NCBI RefSeq assembly: GCF_032452875.1
Contig: NW_026893687.1
Coordinates: 186,001-250,000, forward strand
From: Bos javanicus
Lineage: Eukaryota > Chordata > Mammalia > Artiodactyla > Bovidae
DNA: 64,000 nt
Direction: 5' to 3'
A program made the position numbers and the translations under genes. The notes under the pieces are model-generated. The model made no database searches, had not been told where the DNA came from, and worked only from the letters and a program-made list of their open reading frames with translations. Of the stretch, positions 11,258-25,213 are shown in pieces; within the stretch, counting starts at the first letter, position 1; every line of letters begins with the position of its first letter.

Positions 11258-12029
11258 TGACTGAGCATGCACTGTTCACGTGGCTGATCATACACTGATC
11301 ACGTGACTGATCATGCACTGATCACGTGATTGTCATGCACTGATCACGTGGCTGATCATGCACTGATCACGTGGCTGATCATGCACTGATCACGTGACTG
11401 ATCATGCACTGATCACGTGGCTATCATGCACTGATCACGTGGCTGATCATGCACTGATCACGGGACTGATCATGCACTGATCACGGGCTATCATGCACTG
11501 ATCACGTGACTGATCATGCACTGATCACGTGATGATCATGCACTGATCACGTGACTGATCATGCACTGATCACGTGACTGATCATGCACTGATCACGTGG
11601 CTGATCATGCACTGATCACGTGGCTGATCATGCACTGATCACGTGGCATCATGCACTGATCACGTGACTGATCATGCACTGATCACGTGGCTATCATGCA
11701 CTGATCACGTGGCTGATCATGCACTGATCACGTGACTGATCATGCACTGATCACGTGACTGATCATGCACTGATCACGTGACTGATCATGCACTGATCAC
11801 GTGACTGATCATGCACTGATCACGTGGCTATCATGCACTGATCACGTGACTGATCATGCACTGATCACGTGGCTGATCATGCACTGATCACGTGGCTATC
11901 ATGCACTGATCACGTGACTGATCATGCACTGATCACGTGACTGATCATGCACTGATCACGTGGCTTATCATGCACTGATCATGTGACTGATCATGCGCTG
12001 ATCATGTTTGCTATCATACACTGATCATG
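11258..12029 (+). repeat. Short B3-B4 interval (rearranged)
   Basis: Near-canonical units with a GTGATTGTCATG unit and the CACGGG pair. The B3-B4 distance is 1,004 bp, whereas the comparable B6-B7 and B13-B14 distances are 2,019 and 2,018. About 1 kb is missing or was never gained here, so a recombination junction probably lies in this interval. Confidence 0.7.
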
Positions 12030-12276
12030 TGCCTCTGGAGGCAATGAACAAAGAGCTGAGTAGGCACGAATCAGTCAGCAGGCAATAATCATGGAACTCA
12101 GCTGTGAGAAATCATGCTGCTCAGCTGGCAATAATCAAGCAGCTGAGCAGGCAGGAATTACGCAGCACAGGTGGCAATTGTCAAGCAGATGACAGGCAGG
12201 AATCGTGCAGCTCAGCTGGCAATTGTCAAGCAGATGAGCAGACAGTAATCACGCAGCTCAGCAGGCCCTGATCACG
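12030..12276 (+). repeat. Diverged block B4 (class B, 247 bp)
   Basis: Leader TTTGCTATC, GCACGAATCAGTCAG, CTGTGAGAAATC and CAGCTGAGCAGG are shared with B7, while the distance to the next A block (1,879 bp) is that of B1-A2. The copy therefore looks B7-like on its left and B1-like on its right, as expected of an unequal-exchange junction. Confidence 0.88.
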
Positions 12277-13447
12277 TGACTGAGCATGCACTGTTCACGT
12301 GGCTGATCATACACTGATCACGTGACTGATCATGCACTGATCACGTGACTGATCATGCACTGATCACGTGGCTGATCATGCACTGATCACGTGGCTGATC
12401 ATGCACTGATCACGGGACTGATCATGCACTGATCACGGGCTATCATGCACTGATACATGACTGACATGCACTGATCACGTGGCTGATCATGCACTGATCA
12501 CGTGACTGATCATGCACTGATCACGTGGCTATCATGCACTGATCACGTGGCTGATCATGCAATGATCACGTAGCTATCATGCACTGATCACGTGACTGAT
12601 CATGCACTGATCACGTAATTGATCATGCACTGATCACGTGGCTGATCATGCACTGATCACGTGGCTGATCATGCACTGATCACGTGACTGATCATGCACT
12701 GATCACGTGGCTATCATGCACTGATCACGTGGCTGATCATGCACTGATCACGTGACTGATCATGCACTGATCACGGGCTATCATGCACTGACACATGACT
12801 GATCATGCACTGATCACGTGGCTGATCATGCACTGATCACGTGACTGATCATGCACTGATCACGTGGCTATCATGCACTGATCACGTGGCTGATCATGCA
12901 CTGATCACGTGGCTATCATGCACTGATCACGTGACTGATCATGCACTGATCACGTAACTGATCATGCACTGATCACGTGGCTGATCATGCACTGATCACG
13001 TGACTGATCATGCACTGATCACGTGGCTATCATGCACTGATCACGTGGCTGATCATGCACTGATCACGTAGCTATCATGCACTGATCACGTGACTGATCA
13101 TGCACTGATCACGTGACTGATCATGCACTGATCACGTGGCTGATCATGCACTGATCACGTGGCTGATCATGCACTGATCACGTGGCTGATCATGCACTGA
13201 TCACGTGGCTGATCATGCACTGATCACGTGGCTGATCATGCACTGATCACGTGACTGATCATGCACTGATCACGTGACTGATCATGCACTGATCACGTGG
13301 CTATCATGCACTGATCACGTGGCTGATCATGCACTGATCACGTGGCTATCATGCACTGATCACGTGACTGATCATGCACTGATCACGTGGCTGATCATGC
13401 ACTGATCACGTGGCTGATCATGCACTGATCACGTGGCTGATCATGCA
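12277..13447 (+). repeat. Monomers between B4 and long flank of A4
   Basis: Near-canonical units closely following 4008-5178: a cassette near 12413-12470, a partial second one near 12774-12795, and the same order of CTATC, AGCTATC and GACTG units. Nothing else is seen. Confidence 0.85.
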
Positions 13448-13788
13448 TGATCACGCAGCTACCATGTACTGGTCACATGACTGATCATGCACTGATCACG
13501 TGACTGATCATGCAGTGATCACGTGGCTATCATGCACTACTCACGTGGCTGATCATGCAATGATCATGTAGCTACCATGTACAGGTCACGTGAATGATCA
13601 TACACCCATCAGGTGACTGATCATGCACTGATCACGTGGCTATCATGCACTGATCACGAGACTGATCATGCACTGATCACGTCTATATCATGCACTGATC
13701 ACATGACTGCCCATGCACTGATCACGTGGATGATCATACACTAATCATGTGACAGATCATGCACTGATCACGTGGCTGATCATGCACT
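13448..13788 (+). repeat. Long (341-bp) upstream flank of A4
   Basis: Same landmarks and length as before A2, including ACTAATCATGTGACAG. Leader follows at 13789-13908. Confidence 0.87.
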
Positions 13789-13908
13789 GATACCGTGACT
13801 GAGCATGGACTGATCACATGACTATCATGTAGTGATCACGTGACTTAATGGCGCTGATCATGTGACTGATCATGCGCTGATCATGTTTGCTATCATACAC
13901 TGATCATG

Positions 13909-14159
13909 TGCCTCTGGAGGCAATAAACAAAGAGCTGAGTAGGCACGAATCAAACAGTCAGCAGGCAATAATCATGGAACTCAGCTGTGAGGAATCATGC
14001 TGCTCAGCTGGCAATAATCAAGCAGCTGAGCAGGCAGGAATTACGCAGCACAGCTGGCAATTGTCAAGCAGATGACAGGCAGGAATCGTGCAGCTCAGCT
14101 GGCAATTGTCAAGCAGATGAGCAGACAGTAATCACGCAGCTCAGCAGGCCCTGATCACG
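13909..14159 (+). repeat. Diverged block A4 (class A, 251 bp)
   Basis: CTCAGCTGTGAGG state; open frame 13887-14075. It starts the second 8.27-kb unit and also pairs with A10 at an offset of 26,631. Confidence 0.92.
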
Positions 14160-14785
14160 TGACTGAGCATGCACTGTTCACGTGGCTGATCATACACTGA
14201 TCACGTGATTGATCATGCACTGATCACTTGGATATCATGCACTGATCACGTGGCTGATCATACACTGTTCACGTGTCTGATCATGCACTGATCACGTGGC
14301 TATCATGCACTGATCACGTGGCTGAACATGCACTGTTCACGTGGCTGATCACACACCTGTCACGTGACATATCATGCACTGATCACGTGGCACTCATGCA
14401 CTGATCACGTGGCTGATCATACTCTGCTCACGTAACTGATCATGCACACATCACGTGGCTATCATGCACTGCTCACGTGGCTCGTCATGGAATGATCACG
14501 TAGCTACCATATACTGGTCACGTGACTGATCATGCACTGATCACGTAAATGATCATGCACTGTTCACGTGACTGATCATGTACTGATCACGTGACTGATC
14601 ATGCACTGATCACGTGGCTATCATGCACTGCTCACGTGGCTGATCATGCAACGATCACGTAGCAACCATGTACTGGTCACGTGACTGATCATGCACTGAT
14701 CACGTGGCTGATCATGCACTGATCACGTGGCTATCATGCACTGATCACATGCACTGATCACGTGGCTGATCACACACGTATCACG
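14160..14785 (+). repeat. Long downstream flank of A4
   Basis: Same landmarks as after A2, including the GATCACATGCACTG deletion junction at about 14743 and a CACACACGTATCACG end. The CACTGATCACGTAAATG unit differs from A2's CACAGATCACGTAAATG. Confidence 0.84.
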
Positions 14786-15127
14786 TGACTGATCATGCAC
14801 TGATCACGTGGCTATCATGCACTGATCACGTGGCTGATCATGCACTGATCACGTGGCTATCATGCACTGATCACGTGACTGATCATGCACTGATCACGTG
14901 GCTGATCATGCACTGATCACGTGACTGATCATGCACTGATCACGTGGCTGATCATGCACTGATCACGCAGCTATCATGTACTGGTCACGTGACTGATCAT
15001 GCACTGATCACGTGGCTGATCATGCACTGATCACGTGACTGATCATGCACTGATCACGTGGCTTATCATGCACTGATCATGTGACTGATCATGTGCTGAT
15101 CATGTTTGGTGTCATACACTGATCATG

Positions 15128-15370
15128 TGCCTCTGGAGGCAATGAACAAAGAGCTGAGTAGGCACGAATCAGTAGGCAATAATCATGGAACTCAGCTCTG
15201 AGAAATCATGCTGCTCAGCTGGCAATAATCAAGCAGATGAGCAGGCAGGAATTATGCAGCACAGCTGGCAATTGTCAAGCAGATGACAGGCAGGAATCGT
15301 GCAGCTCAGCTGGCAATTGTCAAGCAGATGAGCAGACAGTAATCACGCAGCTCAGCAGGCCCTGATCACG
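15128..15370 (+). repeat. Diverged block B5 (class B, 243 bp)
   Basis: Positional partner of B2 and B12 with the same GAATCAGTAGGC deletion, but it has GCACGAATC and CAGCTGGCAATTG (class A-like) where B2 has GCAGGAATC and CAGGTG. Cassette near 15617-15675. Confidence 0.9.
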
Positions 15371-16933
15371 TGACTGAGCATGCACTGTTCACGTGGCTGA
15401 TCATACACTGATCACGTGACTGATCATGCACTGATCACGTGGCTATCATGCACTGATCACGTGACTGATCATGCACTGATCACGTGACTGATCATGCACT
15501 GATCACGTGGCTATCATGCACTGATCACGTGGCTGATCATGCACTGATCACGTGACTGATCATGCACTGATCACGTGGCTATCATGCACTGATCACGTGG
15601 CTGATCATGCACTGATCACGGGACTGATCATGCACTGATCACGTGCTATCATGCACTGATACATGACTGACATGCACTGATCACGTGCTGATCATGCACT
15701 GATCACGTGACTGATCATGCACTGATCACGTGACTGATCATGCACTGATCACGTGGCTATCATGCACTGATCACGTGGCTGATCATGCACTGATCACGTG
15801 GCTGATCATGCACTGATCACGTAGCTACCATATACTGGTCACGTGACTGATCATGCACTGATCACGTAAATGATCATGCACTGATCACGTGACTGATCAT
15901 GCACTGATCACGTGACTGATCATGCACTGATCACGTGGCTATCATGCACTGATCACGTGGCTGATCATGCAATGATCACGTAGCAACCATGTACTGGTCA
16001 CGTGACTGATCATGCACTGATCACGTAATTGATCATGCACTGATCACGTGGCTGATCATGCACTGATCACGTGACTGATCATGCACTGATCACGTGACTG
16101 ATCATGCACTGATCACGTGACTATCATGCACTGATCACGTGGCTGATCATGCACTGATCACGTGACTGATCATGCACTGATCACGTGACTGATCATGCAC
16201 TGATCACGTGGCTATCATGCACTGATCACGTGGCTGATCATGCACTGATCACGTGACTGATCATGCACTGATCACGTGACTGATCATGCACTGATCACGT
16301 GGCTATCATGCACTGATCACGTGGCTATCATGCACTGATCACGTGGCTGATCATGCACTGATCACGTGACTGATCATGCACTGATCACGTGGTATCATGC
16401 ACTGATCACGTGGCTGATCATGCACTGATCACGTGGCTGATCATGCACTGATCACGTGGCTGATCATGCACTGATCACGTGCTGATCATGCACTGATCAC
16501 GTGGCTATCATGCACTGATCACGTGGCTGATCATGCACTGATCACGTAGCTACATGCACTGATCACGTGACTGATCATGCACTGATCACGTAACTGATCA
16601 TGCACTGATCACGTGACTGATCATGCACTGATCACGTGACTGATCATGCACTGATCACGTGGCTATCATGCACTGATCACGTGGCTGATCATGCAATGAT
16701 CACGTAGCTACCATGCACTGATCACGTGACTGATCATGCACTGATCACGTAATTGATCATGCACTGATCACGTGGCTGATCATGCACTGATCACGTGACT
16801 GATCATGCACTGATCACGTGACTGATCATGCACTGATCACGTGGCTATCATGCACTGATCACGTGGCTGATCATGCACTGATCACGTGACTGATCATGCA
16901 CTGATCACGTGACTGATCATGCACTGATCACGT
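15371..16933 (+). repeat. Homogeneous monomers after B5
   Basis: Near-canonical units matching 7097-8661 in order. Shortened units GGTATC (about 16391) and AGCTACATG (about 16550) are shared with 43020 and 43189 in the second long block. Confidence 0.85.
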
Positions 16934-17543
16934 GGATATCATGCACTGATCACGTGGCTGATCATGCACTGATCACGTGTCTGATCATGCACTGATCACG
17001 TGGCTGATCATGCACTGATCACGTAACTGATCATGCACTGATCACGTGGCTATCATGCACTGATCACGTGGCTGATCATGCACTGATCACGTGGCTGATC
17101 ACACACTGTCACGTGACTGATCATGCACTGATCACGTGGCACTCATGCACTGATCACGTGGCTGATCATACACTGATCACGTAACTGATCATGCACTGAT
17201 CACGTGGCTATCATGCACTGCTCACGTGGCTGATCATGCAATGATCACGTAGCTACCATATACTGGTCACGTGACTGATCATGCACTGATCACGTAAATG
17301 ATCATGCACTGATCACGTGACTGATCATGCACTGATCACGTGGCTGATCATGCACTGATCACGTGGCTATCATGCACTGATCACGTGGCTATCATGCACT
17401 GATCACGTGGCTGATCATGCACTGATCACGTAGCAATCATGCACTGATCACGTGACTGATCATGCACTGATCACGTAATTGATCATGCACTGATCACGTG
17501 GCTGATCATGCACTGATCACGTGGCTGATCACACACTATCACG
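16934..17543 (+). repeat. Orphan downstream-flank copy
   Basis: Same landmark order as 8662-9272 and no A block before it; more homogenised, with TGATCACG restored at several units that read TGCTCACG in the true flanks. Confidence 0.77.
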
Positions 17544-18496
17544 TGACTGATCATGCACTGATCACGTGGCTGATCATGCACTGATCACGTGGCTGATCAT
17601 GCACTGATCACGTGGCTATCATGCACTGATCACGTGGCTGATCATGCACTGATCACGTGCTATCATGCACTGATCACGTGACTGATCATGCACTGATCAC
17701 GTGACTGATCATGCACTGATCACGTGGCTGATCATGCACTGATCACGTGGCTATCATGCACTGATCACGTGGCTGATCATGCACTGATCACGTAGCTATC
17801 ATGCACTGATCACGTGACTGATCATGCACTGATCACGTGGCTGATCATGCACTGATCACGTGACTGATCATGCACTGATCACGTGACTGATCATGCACTG
17901 ATCACGTGGCTATCATGCACTGATCACGTGGCTGATCATGCACTGATCACGTGGCTATCATGCACTGATCACGTGACTGATCATGCACTGATCACGTGGC
18001 TGATCATGCACTGATCACGTGACTGATCATGCACTGATCACGTGACTGATCATGCACTGATCACGTGGCTATCATGCACTGATCACGTGGCTGATCATGC
18101 ACTGATCACGTGGCTGATCATGCACTGATCACGTGACTGATCATGCACTGATCACGTGACTGATCATGCACTGATCACGTGGCTATCATGCACTGATCAC
18201 GTGGCTGATCATGCACTGATCACGTGACTGATCATGCACTGATCACGTGACTGATCATGCACTGATCACGTACTGATCATGCACTGATCACGTGGATGAT
18301 CATGCACTGATCACGTGGCTGATCATGCACTGATCACGTGGCTATCATGCACTGATCACGTGGCTGATCATGCACTGATACCGTGACTGAGCATGGACTG
18401 ATCACATGACTATCATGTAGTGATCACGTGACTTAATGGCGCTGATCATGTGACTGATCATGCGCTGATCATGTTTGCTATCATACACTGATCATG

Positions 18497-18747
18497 TGCC
18501 TCTGGAGGCAATAAACAAAGAGCTGAGTAGGCACGAATCAAACAGTCAGCAGGCAATAATCATGGAACTCAGCTGTGAGGAATCATGCTGCTCAGCTGGC
18601 AATAATCAAGCAGCTGAGCAGGCAGGAATTACGCAGCACAGCTGGCAATTGTCAAGCAGATGACAGGCAGGAATCGTGCAGCTCAGCTGGCAATTGTCAA
18701 GCAGATGAGCAGACAGTAATCACGCAGCTCAGCAGGCCCTGATCACG
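18497..18747 (+). repeat. Diverged block A5 (class A, 251 bp, short flank)
   Basis: CTCAGCTGTGAGG state; open frame 18475-18663. Preceded only by the leader (18377-18496) and CACGTACTG-type units. Pairs with A11 at +26,628; A5-B6-B7-B8-A6 spacings (799, 2,818, 5,019, 6,466) are repeated within 2 bp by A11-B13-B14-B15-A12. Confidence 0.92.
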
Positions 18748-19295
18748 TGACTGAGCATGCACTGTTCACGTGGCTGATCATACACTGATCACGTGATTGA
18801 TCATGCACTGATCACTTGGATATCATGCACTGATCACGTGGCTGATCATACACTGTTCACGTGTCTGACCATGCACTGATCACGTGGCTGATCATGCACT
18901 GCTCACGTAACTGATCATGCACTGATCACGTGGCTGATCATGCACTGATCACGTGGCTGATCATGCACTGATCACGTGGCTATCATGCACTGATCACGTG
19001 ACTGATCATGCACTGATCACGTGACTGATCATGCACTGATCACGTGGCTGATCATGCACTGATCACGTGACTGATCATGCACTGATCACGTGACTGATCA
19101 TGCACTGATCACGTGGCTATCATGCACTGATCACGTGGCTGATCATGCACTGATCACGTAGCTACCATGCACTGGTCACGTGACTGATCATGCACTGATC
19201 ACGTGACTGATCATGCACTGATCACGTGGCTGATCATGCACTGATCATGTGACTGATCATGCACTGATCATGTTTGGTGTCATACACTGATCATG

Positions 19296-19528
19296 TGCAT
19301 CTGGAGGCAATGAACAAAGAGCTGAGTAGGCAGGCTATAATCATGGAACTCAGCTCTGAGAAATCATGCTGCTCAGCTGGCAATAATCAAGTAGATGAGC
19401 AGGCAGGAATTATGCAGCACAGGTGGCAATTGTCAAGCAGATGACAGGCAGGAATCGTGCAGCTCAGCTGGCAATTGTCAAGCAGATGAGCAGACAGTAA
19501 TCACGTAGCTCATCATGCACTGATCACG
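19296..19528 (+). repeat. Diverged block B6 (class B, right end replaced)
   Basis: TGCATCTGG start and GCAGGCTATAATC deletion as in B3. The right end is unusual: after GACAGTAATCACG the last unit is TAGCTCATCATG plus CACTGATCACG, that is nearly canonical, instead of CAGCTCAGCAGG plus CCCTGATCACG. The following GAGCATG and TGTTCACG variants found after other blocks are also missing. This looks like conversion or exchange from the uniform array into the block edge. Confidence 0.88.
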
Positions 19529-19983
19529 TGACTGATCATGCACTGATCACGTGGCTGATCATACACTGATCACGTGACTGATCATGCACTGATCACGTGA
19601 CTGATCATGCACTGATCACGTGGCTGATCATGCACTGATCACGTGGCTGATCATGCACTGATCACGTGACTGATCATGCACTGATCACGTGGCTATCATG
19701 CACTGATCACGTGGCTGATCATGCACTGATCACGGGACTGATCATGCACTGATCACGGGCTATCATGCACTGATCACATGACTGATCATGCACTGATCAC
19801 GTGATGATCATGCACTGATCACGTGACTGATCATGCACTGATCACGTGACTGATCATGCACTGATCACGTGGCTGATCATGCACTGATCACGTGGCTGAT
19901 CATGCACTGATCACGTGGCACTCATGCACTGATCACGTGGCTGATCATGCACTGATCACGTGATGATCATGCACTGATCACGT

Positions 19984-20570
19984 GGATATCATGCACTGAT
20001 CACGTGGCTGATCATGCACTGATCACGTGTCTGATCATGCACTGATCACGTGGCTGATCATGCACTGATCACGTAACTGATCATGCACTGATCACGTGGC
20101 TATCATGCACTGATCACGTGGCTGATCATGCACTGATCACGTGGCTGATCACACACTGTCACGTGACTATCATGCACTGATCACGTGGCACTCATGCACT
20201 GATCACGTGGCTGATCATACACTGATCACGTAACTGATCATGCACTGATCACGTGGCTATCATGCACTGATCACGTGGCTGATCATGCAATGATCACGTA
20301 GCTACCATATACTGATCACGTGACTGATCATGCACTGATCACGTGAATGATCATGCACTGATCACGTGACTGATCATGCACTGATCACGTGACTGATCAT
20401 GCACTGATCACGTGGCTATCATGCACTGATCACGTGGCTGATCATGCACTGATCACGTAGCAACCATGTACTGGTCACGTGACTGATCATGCACTGATCA
20501 CGTAATTGATCATGCACTGATCACGTGGCTGATCATGCACTGATCACGTGACTGATCACACATGATCACG
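19984..20570 (+). repeat. Orphan downstream-flank copy
   Basis: Landmarks GGATATC, GTGTCTG, CACACTGTCACG, GCACTCATG, ACCATATACTG, GTAGCAACC and CACACATGATCACG without an A block. The partner at 46609-47195 has the same length, 587 bp. Confidence 0.77.
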
Positions 20571-21314
20571 TGACTGATCATGCACTGATCACGTGGCTGA
20601 TCATGCACTGATCACGTGGCTGATCATGCACTGATCACGTGGCTATCATGCACTGATCACGTGGCTGATCATGCACTGATCACGTAGCTATCATGCACTG
20701 ATCACGTGACTGATCATGCACTGATCACGTAATTGATCATGCACTGATCATGGCTGATCATGCACTGATCACGTGGCTGATCACACTATCACGTGACTGA
20801 TCATGCACTGATCACGTGACTGATCATGCACTGATCACGTGGCTATCATGCACTGATCACGTGGCTATCATGCACTGATCACGTGGCTGATCACACACTA
20901 TCACGTGACTGATCATGCACTGATCACGTGGCTATCATGCACTGATCACGTGGCTATCATGCACTGATCACGTGGCTGATCATGCACTGATCACGTAGCT
21001 ACCATGCACTGATCACGTGACTGATCATGCACTGATCACGTGACTGATCATGCACTGATCACGTGACTGATCATGCACTGATCACGTGACTGATCATGCA
21101 CTGATCACGTGACTGATCATGCACTGATCACGTGGCTATCATGCACTGATCACGTGGCTGATCATGCACTGATCACGCAGCTATCATGCACTGATCACGT
21201 GACTGATCATGCACTGATCACATGACTGATCATGCACTGATCACGTGGCTTATCATGCACTGATCATGTGACTGATCATGTGCTGATCATGTTTGCTATC
21301 ATACACTGATCATG
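20571..21314 (+). repeat. Monomers before B7 with a broken unit
   Basis: Near-canonical units. At about 20747 a unit reads GATCATGGCTG, having lost four to five bases around the CACG core; the same lesion is at about 47376 in the second long block, so it predates the duplication. Confidence 0.82.
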
Positions 21315-21560
21315 TGCCTCTGGAGGCAATGAACAAAGAGCTGAGTAGGCACGAATCAGTCAGCAGGCAATAATCATGGAACTCAGCTGTGAGAATCATG
21401 CTGCTCAGCTGGCAATAATCAAGCAGCTGAGCAGGCAGGAATTACGCAGCACAGCTGGCAATTGTCAAGCAGATGACAGGCAGGAATCGTGCAGCTCAGC
21501 TGGCAATTGTCAAGCAGATGAGCAGACAGTAATCACGCAGCTCAGCAGGCCCTGATCACG
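21315..21560 (+). repeat. Diverged block B7 (class B, 246 bp)
   Basis: TTTGCTATC leader, GCACGAATC and CTGTGAGAATC (one A fewer than other B copies, 246 bp). CAGCTG before GCAATTG as in class A. Its partner by position, B14, has TTTGGTGTC and GCAGGAATC. Confidence 0.9.
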
Positions 21561-23515
21561 TGACTGAGCATGCACTGTTCACGTGGCTGATCATACACTG
21601 ATCACGTGACTGATCATGCACTGATCACGTGACTGATCATGCACTGATCACGTGGCTGATCATGCACTGATCACGTGGCTGATCATGCACTGATCACGGG
21701 ACTGATCATGCACTGATCACGTGCTATCATGCACTGATACATGACTGACATGCACTGATCACGTGGCTGATCATGCACTGATCACGTGACTGATCATGCA
21801 CTGATCACGTGGCTGATCATGCACTGATCACGTGGCTGATCATGCACTGATCACGTGGCTATCATGCACTGATCACGTGGCTGATCATGCAATGATCACG
21901 TAGCTACATGTACTGATCACGTGACTGATCATGCACTGATCACGTAACTGATCATGCACTGATCACGTGGCTGATCATGCACTGATCACGTGGCTGATCA
22001 TGCACTGATCACGTGACTGATCATGCACTGATCACGTGACTGATCATGCACTGATCACGTGGCTATCATGCACTGATCACGTGGCTGATCATGCACTGAT
22101 CACGTGGCTGATCATGCACTGATCACGTGGCTATCATGCACTGATCACGTGACTGATCATGCACTGATCACGTGACTGATCATGCACTGATCACGTGGCT
22201 ATCATGCACTGATCACGTGGCTGATCATGCACTGATCACGTAGCTATCATGCACTGATCACGTGACTGATCATGCACTGATCACGTGACTGATCATGCAC
22301 TGATCACGTGGCTGATCATGCACTGATCACGTGGCTGATCATGCACTGATCACGTGGCTGATCATGCACTGATCACGTGACTGATCATGCACTGATCACG
22401 TGACTGATCATGCACTGATCACGTGGCTATCATGCACTGATCACGTGGCTGATCATGCACTGATCACGTGCCTGATCATGCACTGATCACGTGACTGATC
22501 ATGCACTGATCACGTGACTGATCATGCACTGATCACGTGGCTATCATGCACTGATCACGTGGCTGATCATGCACTGATCACGTAGCTATCATGCACTGAT
22601 CACGTGACTGATCATGCACTGATCACGTGACTGATCATGCACTGATCACGTGGCTGATCATGCACTGATCACGTGGCTGATCATGCACTGATCACGTGAC
22701 TGATCATGCACTGATCACGTGGCTATCATGCACTGATCACGTGGCTGATCATGCACTGATCACGTGGCTGATCATGCACTGATCACGTGGCTGATCATGC
22801 ATGATCACGTGACTGATCATGCACTGATCACGTGGCTGATCATGCACTGATCACGTGGCTGATCATGCACTGATCACGTGGCTATCATGCACTGATCACG
22901 TGGCTGATCATGCACTGATCACGTGACTATCATGCACTGATCACGTGACTGATCATGCACTGATCACGTGACTGATCATGCACTGATCACGTGGCTGATC
23001 ATGCACTGATCACGTGGCTGATCATGCACTGATCACGTGACTGATCATGCACTGATCACGTGACTGATCATGCACTGATCACGTGGCTATCATGCACTGA
23101 TCACGTGGCTGATCATGCACTGATCACGTGGCTGATCATGCACTGATCACGTGACTGATCATGCACTGATCACGTGGCTGATCATGCACTGATCACGTGG
23201 CTATCATGCACTGTCACGTGACTGATCATGCACTGATCACGTGACTGATCATGCACTGATCACGTGACTGATCATGCACTGATCACGTGACTGATCATGC
23301 ACTGATCACGTGACTGATCATGCACTGATCACGTGGCTATCATGCACTGATCACGTGGCTGATCATGCACTGATCACGCAGCTACCATGCACTGATCACG
23401 TGACTGATCATGCACTGATCACATAACTGATCATGCACTGATCACGTGGCTTATCATGCACTGATCATGTGACTGATCATGTGCTGATCATGTTTGGTGT
23501 CATACACTGATCATG
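21561..23515 (+). repeat. Long homogeneous stretch between B7 and B8
   Basis: Nearly 2 kb of near-canonical units with only the B7 cassette (21697-21750), one short AGCTACATG unit near 21903 and an ATGATCACGTGACTG unit near 22801. One of the most uniform parts of the window. The partner is 48189-50141. Confidence 0.87.
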
Positions 23516-23762
23516 TGCCTCTGGAGGCAATGAACAAAGAGCTGAGTAGGCACGAATCAGTCAGCAGGCTATAATCATGGAACTCAGCTCTGAGAAATCA
23601 TGCTGCTCAGCTGGCAATAATCAAGCAGATGAGCAGGCAGGAATTACGCAGCACAGGTGGCAATTGTCAAGCAGATGACAGGCAGGAATCGTGCAGCTCA
23701 GCTGGCAATTGTCAAGCAGATGAGCAGACAGTAATCACGCAGCTCAGCAGGCCCTGATCACG
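23516..23762 (+). repeat. Diverged block B8 (class B, 247 bp)
   Basis: GCACGAATCAGTCAG with GGCTATAATC and CTCTGAGAAATC; leader TTTGGTGTC preceded by GTGCTGATC. These states are also those of B11, although B11 pairs by position with B1. Confidence 0.91.
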
Positions 23763-24501
23763 TGACTGAGCATGCACTGTTCACGTGGCTGATCATACAC
23801 TGATCACGTGACTGATCATGCACTGATCACGTGACTGATCATGCACTGATCACGTGGCTATCATGCACTGATCACGTGGCTGATCATGCACTGATCACGG
23901 GACTGATCATGCACTGATCACGGGCTATCATGCACTGATACATGACTGACATGCACTGATCACGTGGCTGATCATGCACTGATCACGTGACTGATCATGC
24001 ACTGATCACGTGGCTATCATGCACTGATCACGTGGCTGATCATGCACTGATCACGTGGCTATCATGCACTGATCACGTGACTGATCATGCACTGATCACG
24101 TGACTGATCATGCACTGATCACGTGGCTGATCATGCACTGATCACGTGGCTGATCATGCACTGATCACGTGACTGATCATGCACTGATCACGTGACTGAT
24201 CATGCACTGATCACGTGGCTATCATGCACTGATCACTGGCTGATCATGCACTGATCACGTGGCTGATCATGCACTGATCACGTGGCTGATCATGCACTGA
24301 TCACGTGACTGATCATGCACTGATCACGTGACTGATCATGCACTGATCACGTGGCTATCATGCACTGATCACGTGGCTGATCATGCACTGATCACGTGGC
24401 TATCATGCACTGATCACGTGACTGATCATGCACTGATCACGTGGCTGATCATGCACTGATCACGTGGCTGATCATGCACTGATCACGTGGCTGATCATGC
24501 A

Positions 24502-24842
24502 TGATCACGCAGCTACCATGTACTGGTCACATGACTGATCATGCACTGATCACGTGACTGATCATGCACTGATCACGTGGCTATCATGCACTACTCACGT
24601 GGCTGATCATGCAATGATCATGTAGCTACCATGTACAGGTCACGTGAATGATCATACACCCATCAGGTGACTGATCATGCACTGATCACGTGGCTATCAT
24701 GCACTGATCACGTGACTGATCATGCACTGATCACGTCTATATCATGCACTGATCACATGACTGCCCATGCACTGATCACGTGGATGATCATACACTGATC
24801 ATGTGACAGATCATGCACTGATCACGTGGCTGATCATGCACT
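24502..24842 (+). repeat. Long (341-bp) upstream flank of A6
   Basis: Same length as other long flanks. GATCACGTGACTG replaces GATCACGAGACTG and ACTGATCATGTGACAG replaces ACTAATC, states shared only with the flank of A12. Confidence 0.86.
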
Positions 24843-24962
24843 GATACCGTGACTGAGCATGGACTGATCACATGACTATCATGTAGTGATCACGTGACTT
24901 AATGGCGCTGATCATGTGACTGATCATGCGCTGATCATGTTTGCTATCATACACTGATCATG

Positions 24963-25213
24963 TGCCTCTGGAGGCAATAAACAAAGAGCTGAGTAGGCAC
25001 GAATCAAACAGTCAGCAGGCAATAATCATGGAACTCAGGTGTGAGGAATCATGCTGCTCAGCTGGCAATAATCAAGCAGCTGAGCAGGCAGGAATTACAC
25101 AGCACAGCTGGCAATTGTCAAGCAGATGACAGGCAGGAATCGTGCAGCTCAGCTGGCAATTGTCAAGCAGATGAGCAGACAGTAATCACGCAGCTCAGCA
25201 GGCCCTGATCACG
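24963..25213 (+). repeat. Diverged block A6 (class A, 251 bp)
   Basis: CTCAGGTGTGAGG (Arg) state and ATTACACAGC where others have ATTACGCAGC, a CpG loss; open frame 24941-25129. B9 follows after only 615 bp, as B16 follows A12 after 613. Confidence 0.92.

Larger units (their letters stand above)
5520..13788 (+). repeat. 8,269-bp higher-order unit (first copy)
   Basis: Leader-to-leader unit A2-B2-A3-B3-B4, followed directly by A4-B5-A5-B6. Spacings A2-B2/A4-B5 are 1,214/1,219, A2-A3/A4-A5 4,587/4,588 and A3-B3/A5-B6 799/799. The second copy is then extended by B7-B8 material instead of ending after B4. Confidence 0.85.
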
